From Gammaproteobacteria bacterium (GTDB lineage: Bacteria > Pseudomonadota > Gammaproteobacteria > GCA-002705445 > GCA-002716945), in NCBI GenBank assembly GCA_018667355.1, contig JABIVC010000007.1:62001-126000 (forward strand): 64,000 nucleotides of DNA, given 5' to 3'. A model generated the notes under the pieces. That model saw only the letters and a program-made list of their open reading frames with translations. It searched no databases and was not told where the DNA came from. This document shows positions 29,282 through 38,931 of the stretch, piece after piece. The position numbers were made by a program, and so were the translations under genes. The number at the start of each line of letters is the position of its first letter. Within the stretch, counting starts at the first letter, position 1.

Positions 29282-31747
29282 ATGATTAAAAATATTTCAC
29301 ACTTATATTTACATTTGATTCTCAAAAATCCTAAAAGAGTGCTTGTTGTTTTGCTTATTATACTCTTAGGGATGAGTTCATATGCTTCAAATTTTAAACT
29401 TGATGCCTCTGCAGACTCATTAATCCTGGAAAATGATAATGACCTTCTAACATATAGAGAGAGTATTGAAAGATACTCGACCAAAGAATTTATTGTCATG
29501 ACCTATACTCCATTAGAAGGGGAAATATTCGATAAAAATAATCTTTCTCTAATTAAAGAGCTAAAAGAAGAATTATTGTCTATAAAAAATATATCGTCAG
29601 TTGTATCAATAATTGATATTCCTTTAGTAAAAAGCTCTGAAATACCATTAGAGGAAATGATAAATAATGTACCAACTATACTTTCAAGTGATGTTGATAT
29701 AGTAAAAGCTGAAAATGAGATACTCAGTAGCCCTATATATAAGAATCTTATAATTAGTAGTGATGGAACAACAACTGCAATACAAATTAATCTAAACAAT
29801 AATAAAGAGCTCTTAGAACTAAATAATCAAAAAAGAATACTGACTAAGAAAAAAATAGATAATAATATTACTCTTGAAGAAAGTATTTTCCTCGAAGAAG
29901 TGTTAGAAAAATATCTAAAGGCAAAAGAGTCACATGATAAGGAAACGCATAATTTACTTAAATCAGTAAGACTAATCCAAAGTCAATTTTCTGAAAAAAA
30001 CAATGTTGAATTAAGAATTGGTGGGATACCCATGATTGCTGATGATATGATCACATATGTTAAAAATGATTTAATCAATTTTGGACTAGGTGTATTTGTC
30101 TTCATATTAATAACTTTAATAATTATTTTTAGAGAACTTAAATGGGTGGCTTTACCAATATTAAGCTGCACTTATGCAGTATTATTCATGATTGGTTTTT
30201 TAGGCTTATTAAATTGGCAGGTAACTGTAATCTCCTCTAATTTTATTTCCCTTATGTTAATTTTAACCTTATCAATGAATATTCATCTAATCGTTAGATA
30301 TAGACAGTTATCTGCATCTAGCTCAACTCAATATGATGCAATTAGTATGACAACTCAACAAATGGTCTGGCCATGCTTGTATACAGCACTTACTACAATC
30401 GTAGCATTTGCTTCTTTGATATTTAGTGATATAAAGCCAGTAATTGATTTTGGTTATATGATGACGTTTGGATTGATAGTTACTTTTCTAACATCATTTA
30501 TTCTTTTGCCATGTATACTATCATTATTGAAAAAAGAAGAAAGTAATGTCAAAGCAGAGAACTCTTTTATATTCACAAAAATTCTTGCTGATCTAACAAT
30601 TAACAAAGGAAAATATATTATTGCGGTCACCGTTATAATTTTATTTTCAACAATTTATGGAATCTCACAACTACGTGTCGAAAATAGTTTTATTAATTAT
30701 TTTAAATCTGATACAGAAATTTATAAAGGGATGAAGCAAATAGATGAAAAGTTGGGTGGAACAACACCATTGGATATAATTATAAAATTTGATAATCCAG
30801 AACAAATTTTAGATGATGATGAGTTTGGAGATGGTTTATTAGAAGAAGATGATGGAGGTTTAGAGGCTCAATGGTTTACCACTAAAAAAATAGAAAAAAT
30901 TAAAAAGGTTCATGATTACCTAGATTCACTTCCAGAAATCGGAAAAGTACTGTCCTTTGCATCAACAATTAGAGTTGCTGAAGAATTAAATAATGGCGAA
31001 GTATTAAATAGTATGGAAATGGCTCTACTCTATAAAAGAGTGCCGGAAGAAGTCAAAAGTATGGCGATAAACCCATATATTTCAATTGAAAAAAATGAAG
31101 CTAGAATTAGTGCAAGAATACTTGATTCAAAAGAAGATTTAAGAAGAAATGACTTAATCAACAAGATAGAATATGATATTGAAAACAAACTAGGGTTAAA
31201 AAAAGAATCATATTTCCTAACAGGTGTATTAATACTTTATAACAATATGTTGCAAAGTTTATTTAACTCTCAAATATTATCTCTAGGTTTTGTCATGTCA
31301 GGGATTTTCTTTATGTTCTTAGTTTTATTCAAGTCTATAATATTATCTGTCATAGGTATAATACCAAACTTACTGGCAGCAACTTTTGTTTTAGGCTTGA
31401 TGGGATTAATAAATCTTCCTTTAGATATGATGACTATAACTATAGCAGCCATAGCAATTGGTATTGCTGTGGATAATAGCATACATTATATTTATAGATT
31501 TAGAGAGGAGTATAAATCTGCTAATGATTATAAGTCATCGCTATATAATGCTCATAATAGTATTGGCAGGGCAATTTTCTTCACAAGCATTACAATTATA
31601 TTTGGATTCTCAATTCTTGTTATGTCTAACTTTATTCCAACAATAATTTTTGGCCTATTAACAGGGCTGGCCATGTTTATAGCTTTATTAGCTGTATTGA
31701 CACTTCTACCTAAACTGCTTATTCATTTCAAACCATTTAAAGGATAA
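29282..31747 (+). CDS. RND-superfamily exporter (MmpL/HpnN-like)
   Basis: An 821-residue membrane protein with two similar halves, each with a first helix, a large periplasmic loop and five more helices (about 12 in all). GIAVDNSIHYIYRFREE and the matching MNIHLIVRYRQL mark the conserved helix-4 region. It belongs to the MmpL/hopanoid-type RND group, which moves lipids, rather than the drug-efflux HAE1 group (over 1,000 residues). No membrane-fusion partner or TolC is next to it. An acidic stretch lies in the second loop (residues ~511-524). The mla genes next to it suggest a lipid cargo; this is inference. Confidence 0.82.
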   Translation: MIKNISHLYLHLILKNPKRVLVVLLIILLGMSSYASNFKLDASADSLILENDNDLLTYRESIERYSTKEFIVMTYTPLEGEIFDKNNLSLIKELKEELLSIKNISSVVSIIDIPLVKSSEIPLEEMINNVPTILSSDVDIVKAENEILSSPIYKNLIISSDGTTTAIQINLNNNKELLELNNQKRILTKKKIDNNITLEESIFLEEVLEKYLKAKESHDKETHNLLKSVRLIQSQFSEKNNVELRIGGIPMIADDMITYVKNDLINFGLGVFVFILITLIIIFRELKWVALPILSCTYAVLFMIGFLGLLNWQVTVISSNFISLMLILTLSMNIHLIVRYRQLSASSSTQYDAISMTTQQMVWPCLYTALTTIVAFASLIFSDIKPVIDFGYMMTFGLIVTFLTSFILLPCILSLLKKEESNVKAENSFIFTKILADLTINKGKYIIAVTVIILFSTIYGISQLRVENSFINYFKSDTEIYKGMKQIDEKLGGTTPLDIIIKFDNPEQILDDDEFGDGLLEEDDGGLEAQWFTTKKIEKIKKVHDYLDSLPEIGKVLSFASTIRVAEELNNGEVLNSMEMALLYKRVPEEVKSMAINPYISIEKNEARISARILDSKEDLRRNDLINKIEYDIENKLGLKKESYFLTGVLILYNNMLQSLFNSQILSLGFVMSGIFFMFLVLFKSIILSVIGIIPNLLAATFVLGLMGLINLPLDMMTITIAAIAIGIAVDNSIHYIYRFREEYKSANDYKSSLYNAHNSIGRAIFFTSITIIFGFSILVMSNFIPTIIFGLLTGLAMFIALLAVLTLLPKLLIHFKPFKG

Positions 31748-31759
31748 ATAATAATAGTT

Positions 31760-32350
31760 TTATTTTTTTTCTTCCAGGACATTTATTAAAGAAACAATGC
31801 CTTGTTGTTCAATATGATTTCTGAAATCAGCACGGTAGTTTTTAAGAAGACTAATACCATCTATATTAATATCATATACTTTCCACTGATCATCTTTGTT
31901 TAGTTTAAGACTATAATTTACTGAAATTTCACCCTCTGATAATAAATATTTCGACTGAACTCTGGCTACATCAGGTCTTTTACCTTTAGCATACGGTAAG
32001 AAGAAAATCTTCTCTCCGTCGAAAGCTGTAAGAGATTTCATATAGGTCCTAACCATTAATCCTCTGAAAGCTAGAACAAACCTGTCTCTCTGATGTTTAT
32101 TCAATGAGAGCCAGTTTTTCTTACCTAAGACTATTTTTGACATTAATAATATATCAAGCTTTGGGATAATTAACCCATCAACCTTTGATTGTAAAAAGCT
32201 TTGATCATTCTCTAGCATGTCCTTATTTTCTGAAATAAATTGAGACACTTCCCTGACGCTATCTTTTAAAAACACATCCGGAGCGCTCGCAGCATGGATT
32301 GCCGTGGAAAAAAATAGAAAAAAAGTTATTATGTATTTAATTATTTTCAT
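31760..32350 (-). CDS. mlaC: MlaC-like periplasmic phospholipid-binding protein
   Basis: Periplasmic shuttle of the Mla (Ttg2D) family that carries phospholipid between outer and inner membrane. ATG 32350 begins a signal peptide ending near AIHAA. The body contains DILLMSKIVLGKKNW, RDRFVLAFRGLMVRTY, a VNYSLKLN strand, and WKVYDINIDGISLLKNYR before a final helix, the MlaC pattern. It converges on the RND gene (12-base gap) and diverges from mlaA. The MlaF, E, D and B genes usually beside it are absent. Confidence 0.87.
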   Translation of the reverse strand: MKIIKYIITFFLFFSTAIHAASAPDVFLKDSVREVSQFISENKDMLENDQSFLQSKVDGLIIPKLDILLMSKIVLGKKNWLSLNKHQRDRFVLAFRGLMVRTYMKSLTAFDGEKIFFLPYAKGKRPDVARVQSKYLLSEGEISVNYSLKLNKDDQWKVYDINIDGISLLKNYRADFRNHIEQQGIVSLINVLEEKK

Positions 32351-32407
32351 AGTTATATGTATACTATATATTATATTAAGTTTCACTATGGATACAGAAT
32401 ATATACC

Positions 32408-33151
32408 ATGAATTACAAATTTTTCCCCATTGACAAATTTAGAATTACATTGCCATTAGCCATGGTTATACTACTTATCCTCTCGGGTTGCAGCACTACG
32501 GGTGCGGCTAAAAATGATCCTTTCGAACCTATGAATAGAGCTATATTTAGCTTCAATGAGGTTGTAGATGATAATATTCTTAAGCCTGTCGCAAAAACAT
32601 ATAAATATATAACGCCAGATCCTATAGAAACAGGAGTATCTAATGTTTTCAGTAATATTGGAGAAGTTAGCACGATAGCAAATGATGTGCTTCAGTTAAA
32701 ATTTAATCAGGCTGGTCATGATATCTTAAGGTTTTCAATAAATACGACTCTCGGTGTTTTGGGGATATTTGATGTAGCTACATCCATGGGTTTAACAAAA
32801 AATAAAGAAGATTTTGGACAAACATTAGGATACTGGGGTATGCCGCAAGGCCCATATTTAGTTCTTCCTTTTTTAGGAGCAAGTAGTTTTAGAGATGCTC
32901 CTGGTCTTTATGCTGATATGCAAATATCTCCGGTGGAACAACTTCATAATAAAGAAGAGCTAGCAGCAAATACACTAAATATAGTTAATCTCAGAGCGAG
33001 ATTATTAAGAGCTTCAAAAATTCTAGATACAGCTGCTAAAGATAAATATATATTCATCAGGGAATCATACTTGCAAAAAAGAGAATTACTGGTTAATGAT
33101 GGTGAAAATGCAGAAACTTTTGAGATTGATGTTGACGGGGTTGACTACTAA
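32408..33151 (+). CDS. mlaA: MlaA/VacJ-family outer-membrane lipoprotein
   Basis: Outer-membrane lipoprotein that removes misplaced phospholipids from the outer leaflet. The lipobox ILSGC follows a hydrophobic leader, then NDPFEPMNRAIFSFNEVVD, the family signature, and YWGMPQGPYLVLPFLGASSFRD. The start is uncertain: ATG 32408 is taken, while ATG 32462 begins right before the hydrophobic leader; neither has a clear ribosome site. Its neighbours mlaC and the RND gene suggest a shared lipid-trafficking role. Confidence 0.92.
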   Translation: MNYKFFPIDKFRITLPLAMVILLILSGCSTTGAAKNDPFEPMNRAIFSFNEVVDDNILKPVAKTYKYITPDPIETGVSNVFSNIGEVSTIANDVLQLKFNQAGHDILRFSINTTLGVLGIFDVATSMGLTKNKEDFGQTLGYWGMPQGPYLVLPFLGASSFRDAPGLYADMQISPVEQLHNKEELAANTLNIVNLRARLLRASKILDTAAKDKYIFIRESYLQKRELLVNDGENAETFEIDVDGVDY

Positions 33152-33171
33152 ACTTAATACAATTCTTCTCT

Positions 33172-34137
33172 ATGTCTAGCTTAGTTTATCTTTACTTAAT
33201 TATTGGCTTGGTGCTAATTAGCTATGGTGCGAATGTACTAGTTTCCTCCACTGAGGATATATCTAAAAAATTTAATATATCAAAATTTATTTCAAGCTTT
33301 ATCTTTATTGGGCTTGCAACATCATCTCCAGAAATATTTATCTCTATAATTTCTAGTTTAGAAGGGAAAGGCAATATAGCAATTGGGAATGCTCTTGGGT
33401 CAAATATAGCTAATATAGCTCTAGTATTTGCATTAACTATCCTATTGTTTGGATCCAATATTACTGAAAAAAACAAAATACTATCTAAAGAGATTAAAGG
33501 TTTTATGATTATTGCACTATTACTATCCATATTAGTTTATCCTGTTCTAATAGATGGTACTGTTTCAAAAAATGAGTCAGCAAGTCTTCTGTTATTTTTT
33601 GTTATATCATTTTATTTTTATAATAAATATTTTTATTCAAATGGTGGCATGAAGATAAATCAAAAGCATATACATGGTGTACTTGTTTTCATATCCTTAA
33701 TTTTTGGTCTTTTTTTACTCTTGATTGGAACAAATATATTTCTAGATAACAGTATAACTATCGCAAAATCATTTGGTCTAACTGATTATGTGATTGGGTT
33801 GTCAATAACTGCAATTGGCACAAGTATACCTGAATTAGCATCAAGCATAGAATCAGCTAGAAAAAAGAATTTTGATTTTATTGTTGGCAATATTTTAGGG
33901 TCTAATATATTCAATATTGCTATCGTAATAAGCGTTGTTGGGATAATAGATAATCATCTGACTCAGGCTTTATCTATAATAGATGTAATGAGAGATATAC
34001 TTATGATCCTGATTACAACGGCAGTGTTTTATATTATAATCAAGAACTATAATCAATATATAACTAAAATGTTATGCTCGTTACTGCTACTTTCTTTCGT
34101 GCTTTACCAGTTTAACCTGTATGGAATTAATATATGA
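33172..34137 (+). CDS. calcium/sodium antiporter family protein (YrbG-like)
   Basis: Inner-membrane exchanger with two homologous halves carrying the alpha repeats GLATSSPEIFISIISSLEG-type (near residue 46) with GNALGSNIANI, and AIGTSIPELASSIES with GNILGSNIFNI (near residue 240). About ten membrane segments in 321 residues. Location just before kdsD matches yrbG in E. coli. Ion specificity is inferred from the family only. Confidence 0.88.
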   Translation: MSSLVYLYLIIGLVLISYGANVLVSSTEDISKKFNISKFISSFIFIGLATSSPEIFISIISSLEGKGNIAIGNALGSNIANIALVFALTILLFGSNITEKNKILSKEIKGFMIIALLLSILVYPVLIDGTVSKNESASLLLFFVISFYFYNKYFYSNGGMKINQKHIHGVLVFISLIFGLFLLLIGTNIFLDNSITIAKSFGLTDYVIGLSITAIGTSIPELASSIESARKKNFDFIVGNILGSNIFNIAIVISVVGIIDNHLTQALSIIDVMRDILMILITTAVFYIIIKNYNQYITKMLCSLLLLSFVLYQFNLYGINI

Positions 34138-35102
34138 AAATGACAGATAAGATATCTATAGCCAAGAAAGTGATTCTTTCCGAAGCAACAGCACTCAAAA
34201 GTATAGCTAATAGATTAGATAAAAACTTTACCCTAGCTTGTGAAGCTATACTTAATTGTAGAGGGAAAGTCATAACTATTGGGCTTGGAAAATCGGGGCA
34301 TGTAGCCACTAAGTCTGCCGCAACATTATCGAGTACTGGTACTCCATCAGTGTTTCTGCATGCAGCAGAAGCTTTGCATGGAGATGTTGGCCTAATTGGA
34401 AAGCTAGACTTAGTAGTCTGTTATTCTAACTCTGGTGAAACAAAAGAGTTGTTACTTCTATTACCTTTAATAAAAATTTTGAAAGTCACATTAATTACCA
34501 TTACGGGTAATAAGAAATCTACATTAGCAAAATCATCGGATATAGTTTTAGATTCTAGTGTTAAATCTGAAGCTTGTCCTCTAAATTTAACTCCTACATC
34601 AAGTGTAATAAGTGCTATTGGTTTATCTGACGCATTAGCAATAACACTTCTTAAAAGCAGAGGTTTTACATCCAAAGATTTTGCAAAATCCCATCCTCAG
34701 GGGGAATTAGGGAAACGACTTTTGAAGAAAACAGAAGATATCATGATAACGAAGGGGCTTCCTTTTACTTATTCAGATATGAAACTAGTCAAGGCTATAG
34801 ATATTATTACAAAGTATAATTATGGAATCATCATATCCTTAACTAGAGAGAAAAGATTATTGGGTATATTTACAGATGGAGATTTAAGACGGACTTTAAA
34901 AAGAGATAATGATATATCCACTCTTCAACTATATAAAGTAATGAGAAAAAAACCTTTTATAGTATCTAGAAACATAATGGCAGCTGAAGCATTAAATATT
35001 ATGGAACAAAATCAAATCACATGTTTACTTGTTGCTAATGATGACAAAACAGTTGCAGGTTTATTAACTCTTAATCACCTACTTAAGTCGGGCATAGAAT
35101 AA
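34134..35102 (+). CDS. kdsD: arabinose-5-phosphate isomerase
   Basis: Makes arabinose 5-phosphate for Kdo, the inner sugar of LPS. An N-terminal SIS domain (GLGKSGHVATKSAATLSSTGTP split across the sugar site, then YSNSGETKEL) is followed by two CBS domains, with GIFTDGDLRRTL in the first. Length 322 is normal. An alternative ATG two codons on is possible. Start overlaps the yrbG-like stop by four bases; kdsC follows with a one-base overlap. Confidence 0.95.
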   Translation: MKMTDKISIAKKVILSEATALKSIANRLDKNFTLACEAILNCRGKVITIGLGKSGHVATKSAATLSSTGTPSVFLHAAEALHGDVGLIGKLDLVVCYSNSGETKELLLLLPLIKILKVTLITITGNKKSTLAKSSDIVLDSSVKSEACPLNLTPTSSVISAIGLSDALAITLLKSRGFTSKDFAKSHPQGELGKRLLKKTEDIMITKGLPFTYSDMKLVKAIDIITKYNYGIIISLTREKRLLGIFTDGDLRRTLKRDNDISTLQLYKVMRKKPFIVSRNIMAAEALNIMEQNQITCLLVANDDKTVAGLLTLNHLLKSGIE

Positions 35103-35647
35103 TGGATTATAAAGAATATTCAGACTATATGCTTTCTATTGATCAATCAGTTATTGATAAAGCTAAAAATATTAAATTATTGATTTTAGACGTAGACGGA
35201 GTAATGACTGATGGTGGAATAATTCTCTCGGATACTAATTCTGAGTCAAAGAAATTTTTTGCACAAGATGGTCATGGCGTCATGATTATCAGAGAATTGG
35301 GTATTGAGGTTGCAATAATCAGTGGTCGCTACTCAAAGGCTGTAGAACATAGAGGAAAAGAACTTGGTTTTAAAACTATAATACAAAACTCAAGGAATAA
35401 ATTAGAGGACTATGAGAAAAACTTTTCAGAGAAATATAATCTAAAAGATGTTTGTTTTGTGGGTGATGATATCGTTGATATTAATTTATTGAAGAGTGTT
35501 GGTTTAGCCATAACAGTTCCAAATGCAAACTATAATAAGTTATTAGAATATACAGATTGGATGACTCCTAGAAAAGGAGGTTGTGGGGCTGTAAGAGATG
35601 TATGTGATTTAATATGCTTAGCAAAAAATAATAATGAAATTAGCTAA
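35102..35647 (+). CDS. kdsC: 3-deoxy-D-manno-octulosonate 8-phosphate phosphatase
   Basis: HAD-family phosphatase that releases Kdo from Kdo 8-phosphate. The nucleophile motif LILDVDGVMTDGG (near residue 27), the VGDDIVDINLL metal motif and the C-terminal TPRKGGCGAVRDVCDLI tail are diagnostic. Length 181 is normal. Overlaps lptC by 14 bases. Confidence 0.96.
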   Translation: MDYKEYSDYMLSIDQSVIDKAKNIKLLILDVDGVMTDGGIILSDTNSESKKFFAQDGHGVMIIRELGIEVAIISGRYSKAVEHRGKELGFKTIIQNSRNKLEDYEKNFSEKYNLKDVCFVGDDIVDINLLKSVGLAITVPNANYNKLLEYTDWMTPRKGGCGAVRDVCDLICLAKNNNEIS

Positions 35648-36374
35648 CAATCTAATTAAGAAATTCTCTAGAAAAAATGTTATTACCCTTAGCATATTAT
35701 TAATACTAATAATTTGGATTAATCACTTGTTATCTAGCGCTCTAAATTATAATAATTTAGATTTAGACGAGAATGTCTCTAATCATTTTATAAATAAATT
35801 TAAAATGGTGGAAACTAATATTCATGGGAATACAGCATGGACTCTTCTTGGTGATAGATTAGAAAAGTTTCCGAATAGCCTTAGATCGGAAGTGATGAAT
35901 CCCGTAATGGAGATTAATTCTATAGGAGATGAAAAGTGGATTATAAAAGCTAAGCATGCCCTTGACCCTGACTCTCTTTTCAAGTCTATATACCTAACTG
36001 ATGATGTAGAATTCAATAAGTATAGCGAGAATAAAACGAATGAAGTCAATATAATAACAACAGAAGCAGTAATATATCCAGATACTGAAATAATTGAAAC
36101 AACTAAGTTTGCAGTAATTACAACACCGGATTCAAAAACAAGCGGAGATGGAGTCATAGCTGATATGAAAAATGGTCAAATAAAGATATTATCAAACGCT
36201 AAACGATTGTCTTATACAGGCGAACAATCTCAGCAGCTAGAAGGTGATAGGATGTTATATGATTTAACTAAAAAAACTTGGATTTTACTTAAAAAAGAAA
36301 ATCAAGATGATAAAGTAAAGATAAAGGAAAGAGTTAAAACAATTTTAAAAACAAAAAAAAGCGAAGTGAAATAA
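35634..36374 (+). CDS. lptC: LPS export protein LptC with an LptA-like C-terminal tail
   Basis: Bitopic inner-membrane protein that passes LPS from LptBFG to the periplasmic bridge. One membrane helix (about residues 16-34) leads into a beta-jellyroll with LLGDRLEKFP and SGDGVIADMKNGQIKILSNA (residues ~170-190), the usual end of LptC. Here about 50 residues follow: LEGDRMLYDL (from ~202) and KERVKTILK (231-239). These resemble the last repeat and C-terminus of E. coli LptA (GDKITY... KRVTTVL). lptA is absent between this gene and lptB. Total 246 residues against about 190 for ordinary LptC. Confidence 0.85.
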   Translation: MKLANNLIKKFSRKNVITLSILLILIIWINHLLSSALNYNNLDLDENVSNHFINKFKMVETNIHGNTAWTLLGDRLEKFPNSLRSEVMNPVMEINSIGDEKWIIKAKHALDPDSLFKSIYLTDDVEFNKYSENKTNEVNIITTEAVIYPDTEIIETTKFAVITTPDSKTSGDGVIADMKNGQIKILSNAKRLSYTGEQSQQLEGDRMLYDLTKKTWILLKKENQDDKVKIKERVKTILKTKKSEVK

Positions 36375-36375
36375 T

Positions 36376-37101
36376 ATGGCTGGACTAGATTGTATAAACC
36401 TCAATAAAAATTATGATGGGAAGACTGTAGTTGATAATATTAGCATTAGCTTGCAAGAGAATAATGTAATAGGACTCCTAGGCCCTAATGGTGCTGGTAA
36501 AACAACAACATTTTATATGCTGGTTGGTCTAATAAAATGTAATGGTGGTGTTATAAAAATAAATGGTAAAGATATAACTTCTTTGCCAATGCATATGAGA
36601 TCTGACTTGGGTATTAGTTATCTACCCCAAGAAGCATCAATATTCAGAAATTTATCTGTAAAAGATAATATATTGGCAATTTTGGAAACAAGAAAAGAGC
36701 TTACTTCTAATGAACTTAATGATAAATTTGAATCGTTAGTCAATACATTACAAATAGAGCATATTTTATCAAATAAAGGAGCAAGTCTATCAGGCGGAGA
36801 AAGAAGAAGAGTTGAGATTGCAAGAGCATTAGCAACAGAACCAAAATTTTTACTATTGGATGAACCATTTGCTGGTATAGATCCTCTTTCAGTCATAGAA
36901 ATTCAGAAAATTATTAAGCAATTAGTAGAGGCAAACATAGGAGTCCTTATAACTGATCATAATGTCAGAGAGACCTTAAAAGTATGTGATCAAGCATATA
37001 TTATCAGTGATGGAAAAGTTATTGCTCACGGAAAACCCTCTAAAATCATAAAAGATAAGATTGTGCAAGATGTGTATCTTGGTGATAATTTTACATTATG
37101 A
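36376..37101 (+). CDS. lptB: LPS export ABC transporter ATPase LptB
   Basis: Cytoplasmic ATPase that powers LPS extraction by LptFG. Walker A GPNGAGKTTTFYMLVGL, Q-loop YLPQEASIFRNLSV, signature LSGGERRRVEIARAL, Walker B FLLLDEPFAGIDPLSV and H-loop LITDHNVRET are all intact. Length 241 is normal. It follows lptC after one base and overlaps rpoN by four, in the conserved lpt-rpoN order. Confidence 0.97.
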   Translation: MAGLDCINLNKNYDGKTVVDNISISLQENNVIGLLGPNGAGKTTTFYMLVGLIKCNGGVIKINGKDITSLPMHMRSDLGISYLPQEASIFRNLSVKDNILAILETRKELTSNELNDKFESLVNTLQIEHILSNKGASLSGGERRRVEIARALATEPKFLLLDEPFAGIDPLSVIEIQKIIKQLVEANIGVLITDHNVRETLKVCDQAYIISDGKVIAHGKPSKIIKDKIVQDVYLGDNFTL

Positions 37102-38465
37102 ATGTAAAAGGAAAGCAGAGTTTATCCCTCAATAATAAACTCACAATGACATTACAGATTCAGCTAGCTATTAAGCTATTACAGCTAAACTCAGTTGATT
37201 TACAAAAAGAGATAGATGAAAAAATATTGGAAAATCCCTTCTTGGAAAATGAAAATTCTTCAGAATCCACGGAAGTTACATCAGAAGTACCACTCATGTC
37301 ATCAAATTATTCTGAAAGAAACAATACTAGTGATTATGATGCATATGAGCAGCTACCTAGCACTCATCAATCATTACGTGAATATTTAATGTGGCAAATA
37401 GGATTATCACCCATAAATCAAAATGACCAATTTATAGCATATAATATAATTGACTATATTAACGATGACGGGTTTCTAACAGAAAGTATAGAAGATTTAT
37501 ATATACTATTGAAAAAAAATATTGAGATTACATTTCAGGAGATATTTGCGGTTCTTCATAAAATTCAACATTTAGACCCAATAGGGGTTGGGGCTACATC
37601 TCTAAAAAATTGTTTATCTCTTCAGCTTAATCATTATCATAAGAATCATGACTATTATAGTTTAGCAGATATTATAATTAACAAGCTTGAGGATGATATA
37701 AAACCATCTACAATTAGCTTTGATGCCTTTACTTCTGAATTTGATAAAGAAGATGATAAATATATAGCTGCAACAGAGCTCGTGAAATCATTGAATCCTA
37801 AACCTGGTAACATAATTTCCAAATCATTACAGCAAGAGCATATAATTCCTGATGTTATAATATCTAAAAAGGATGATAAGTGGCTCACTGAACTAAATCC
37901 ATCTATTAATCCAAAGATTAGGATCAATAAGACATATGAAGGTTTAATGAAAAATATTTCTAAGGAAGAGGACCAAGAGTACGTAAAAACAAACTTACAG
38001 AGTGCTAAGTTTTTTCTCAAAGCATTACAAAATCGTAATCTCACTATACTTAAAGTTGCTAAAATTATATTTAGGAAACAGGTTAACTTTTTAAATCAAG
38101 GCGATATATCTATGAAGCCTTTAGGCTTAAAAGATATAGCTGCGGAAGTTGATATGCATGAGTCCACTATCTCAAGATGTACAAACAACAAATATGTGCA
38201 AACGCCAAGAGGTGTGTATGAAATGAAACATTTCTTTTCATCAGAAATTAATACAGATTATGGTAAAATGATTTCGTCAACAGCAATTAAATCAATGTTA
38301 AAAAAAATAATATCAAAAGAAGATAAGAATTTCCCATTAAGTGATTCTCAAATAGCTGATAATCTAAAAGAAAATGGTATAAGAGTGGCAAGGAGGACTA
38401 TTGCTAAATATCGTGAGGCTTTAGAGATACCTCCATCAAAAAAAAGGAAAATAAGAGGTATATAA
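37098..38465 (+). CDS. rpoN: RNA polymerase sigma-54 factor
   Basis: Alternative sigma factor that needs an enhancer-binding ATPase. The N-terminal activator region has MTLQIQLAIKLLQLNSVDLQ, the core-binding middle is present, a helix-turn-helix reads KDIAAEVDMHESTISRCTN, and the RpoN box ARRTIAKYREAL lies near the C-terminus. Length 455 is normal. The ptsN start follows its stop with no gap; the hpf gene usual between them is missing. Confidence 0.96.
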   Translation: MNVKGKQSLSLNNKLTMTLQIQLAIKLLQLNSVDLQKEIDEKILENPFLENENSSESTEVTSEVPLMSSNYSERNNTSDYDAYEQLPSTHQSLREYLMWQIGLSPINQNDQFIAYNIIDYINDDGFLTESIEDLYILLKKNIEITFQEIFAVLHKIQHLDPIGVGATSLKNCLSLQLNHYHKNHDYYSLADIIINKLEDDIKPSTISFDAFTSEFDKEDDKYIAATELVKSLNPKPGNIISKSLQQEHIIPDVIISKKDDKWLTELNPSINPKIRINKTYEGLMKNISKEEDQEYVKTNLQSAKFFLKALQNRNLTILKVAKIIFRKQVNFLNQGDISMKPLGLKDIAAEVDMHESTISRCTNNKYVQTPRGVYEMKHFFSSEINTDYGKMISSTAIKSMLKKIISKEDKNFPLSDSQIADNLKENGIRVARRTIAKYREALEIPPSKKRKIRGI

Positions 38466-38921
38466 ATGGATTTAAATGATTTATTTTCGGAAGAAAGCAT
38501 TGTCATGGAATGTGCATCTAAAAGCAAAAAGAATGTTTTAGAATTAATTAGCAAAATGGCTTCAAGCCTAGGTCAAACTGATGAAAATAAAGTTTTTGAA
38601 AAACTTTATGAGAGAGAAAAGCTTGGAACTACTGCTTTTGGAAATGGGATTGCTATACCACATGCCAGAATTGATAATTTAGCTGATGCTATGATAATAA
38701 TACTCATGCTTAAAACACCAATTGACTTTGATTCAAGTGACGGACAAAAAGTTGACTTGATTATATCGTTACTTGCTCCAAATAATGAAAATGAAATGCA
38801 TGTAAATATTTTATCTAAAATTGCAGAAATGCTTGATGATGCTACTTTTAGAGAAAAAATAAGGAGTTGTGCTGATAAGCTAGAAATTAAGTCAGTAATT
38901 AGTAGCTACCAAAAAAATTAG
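38466..38921 (+). CDS. ptsN: nitrogen-regulatory PTS protein EIIA-Ntr
   Basis: Phosphorylated on a histidine by the PTS chain and regulates potassium and nitrogen functions in enterobacteria. The active-site segment FGNGIAIPHARID is present near residue 66. Length 151 is normal. Lies directly after rpoN and before rapZ, as in most gammaproteobacteria. Confidence 0.94.
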   Translation: MDLNDLFSEESIVMECASKSKKNVLELISKMASSLGQTDENKVFEKLYEREKLGTTAFGNGIAIPHARIDNLADAMIIILMLKTPIDFDSSDGQKVDLIISLLAPNNENEMHVNILSKIAEMLDDATFREKIRSCADKLEIKSVISSYQKN

Positions 38922-38931
38922 AGAATATATT

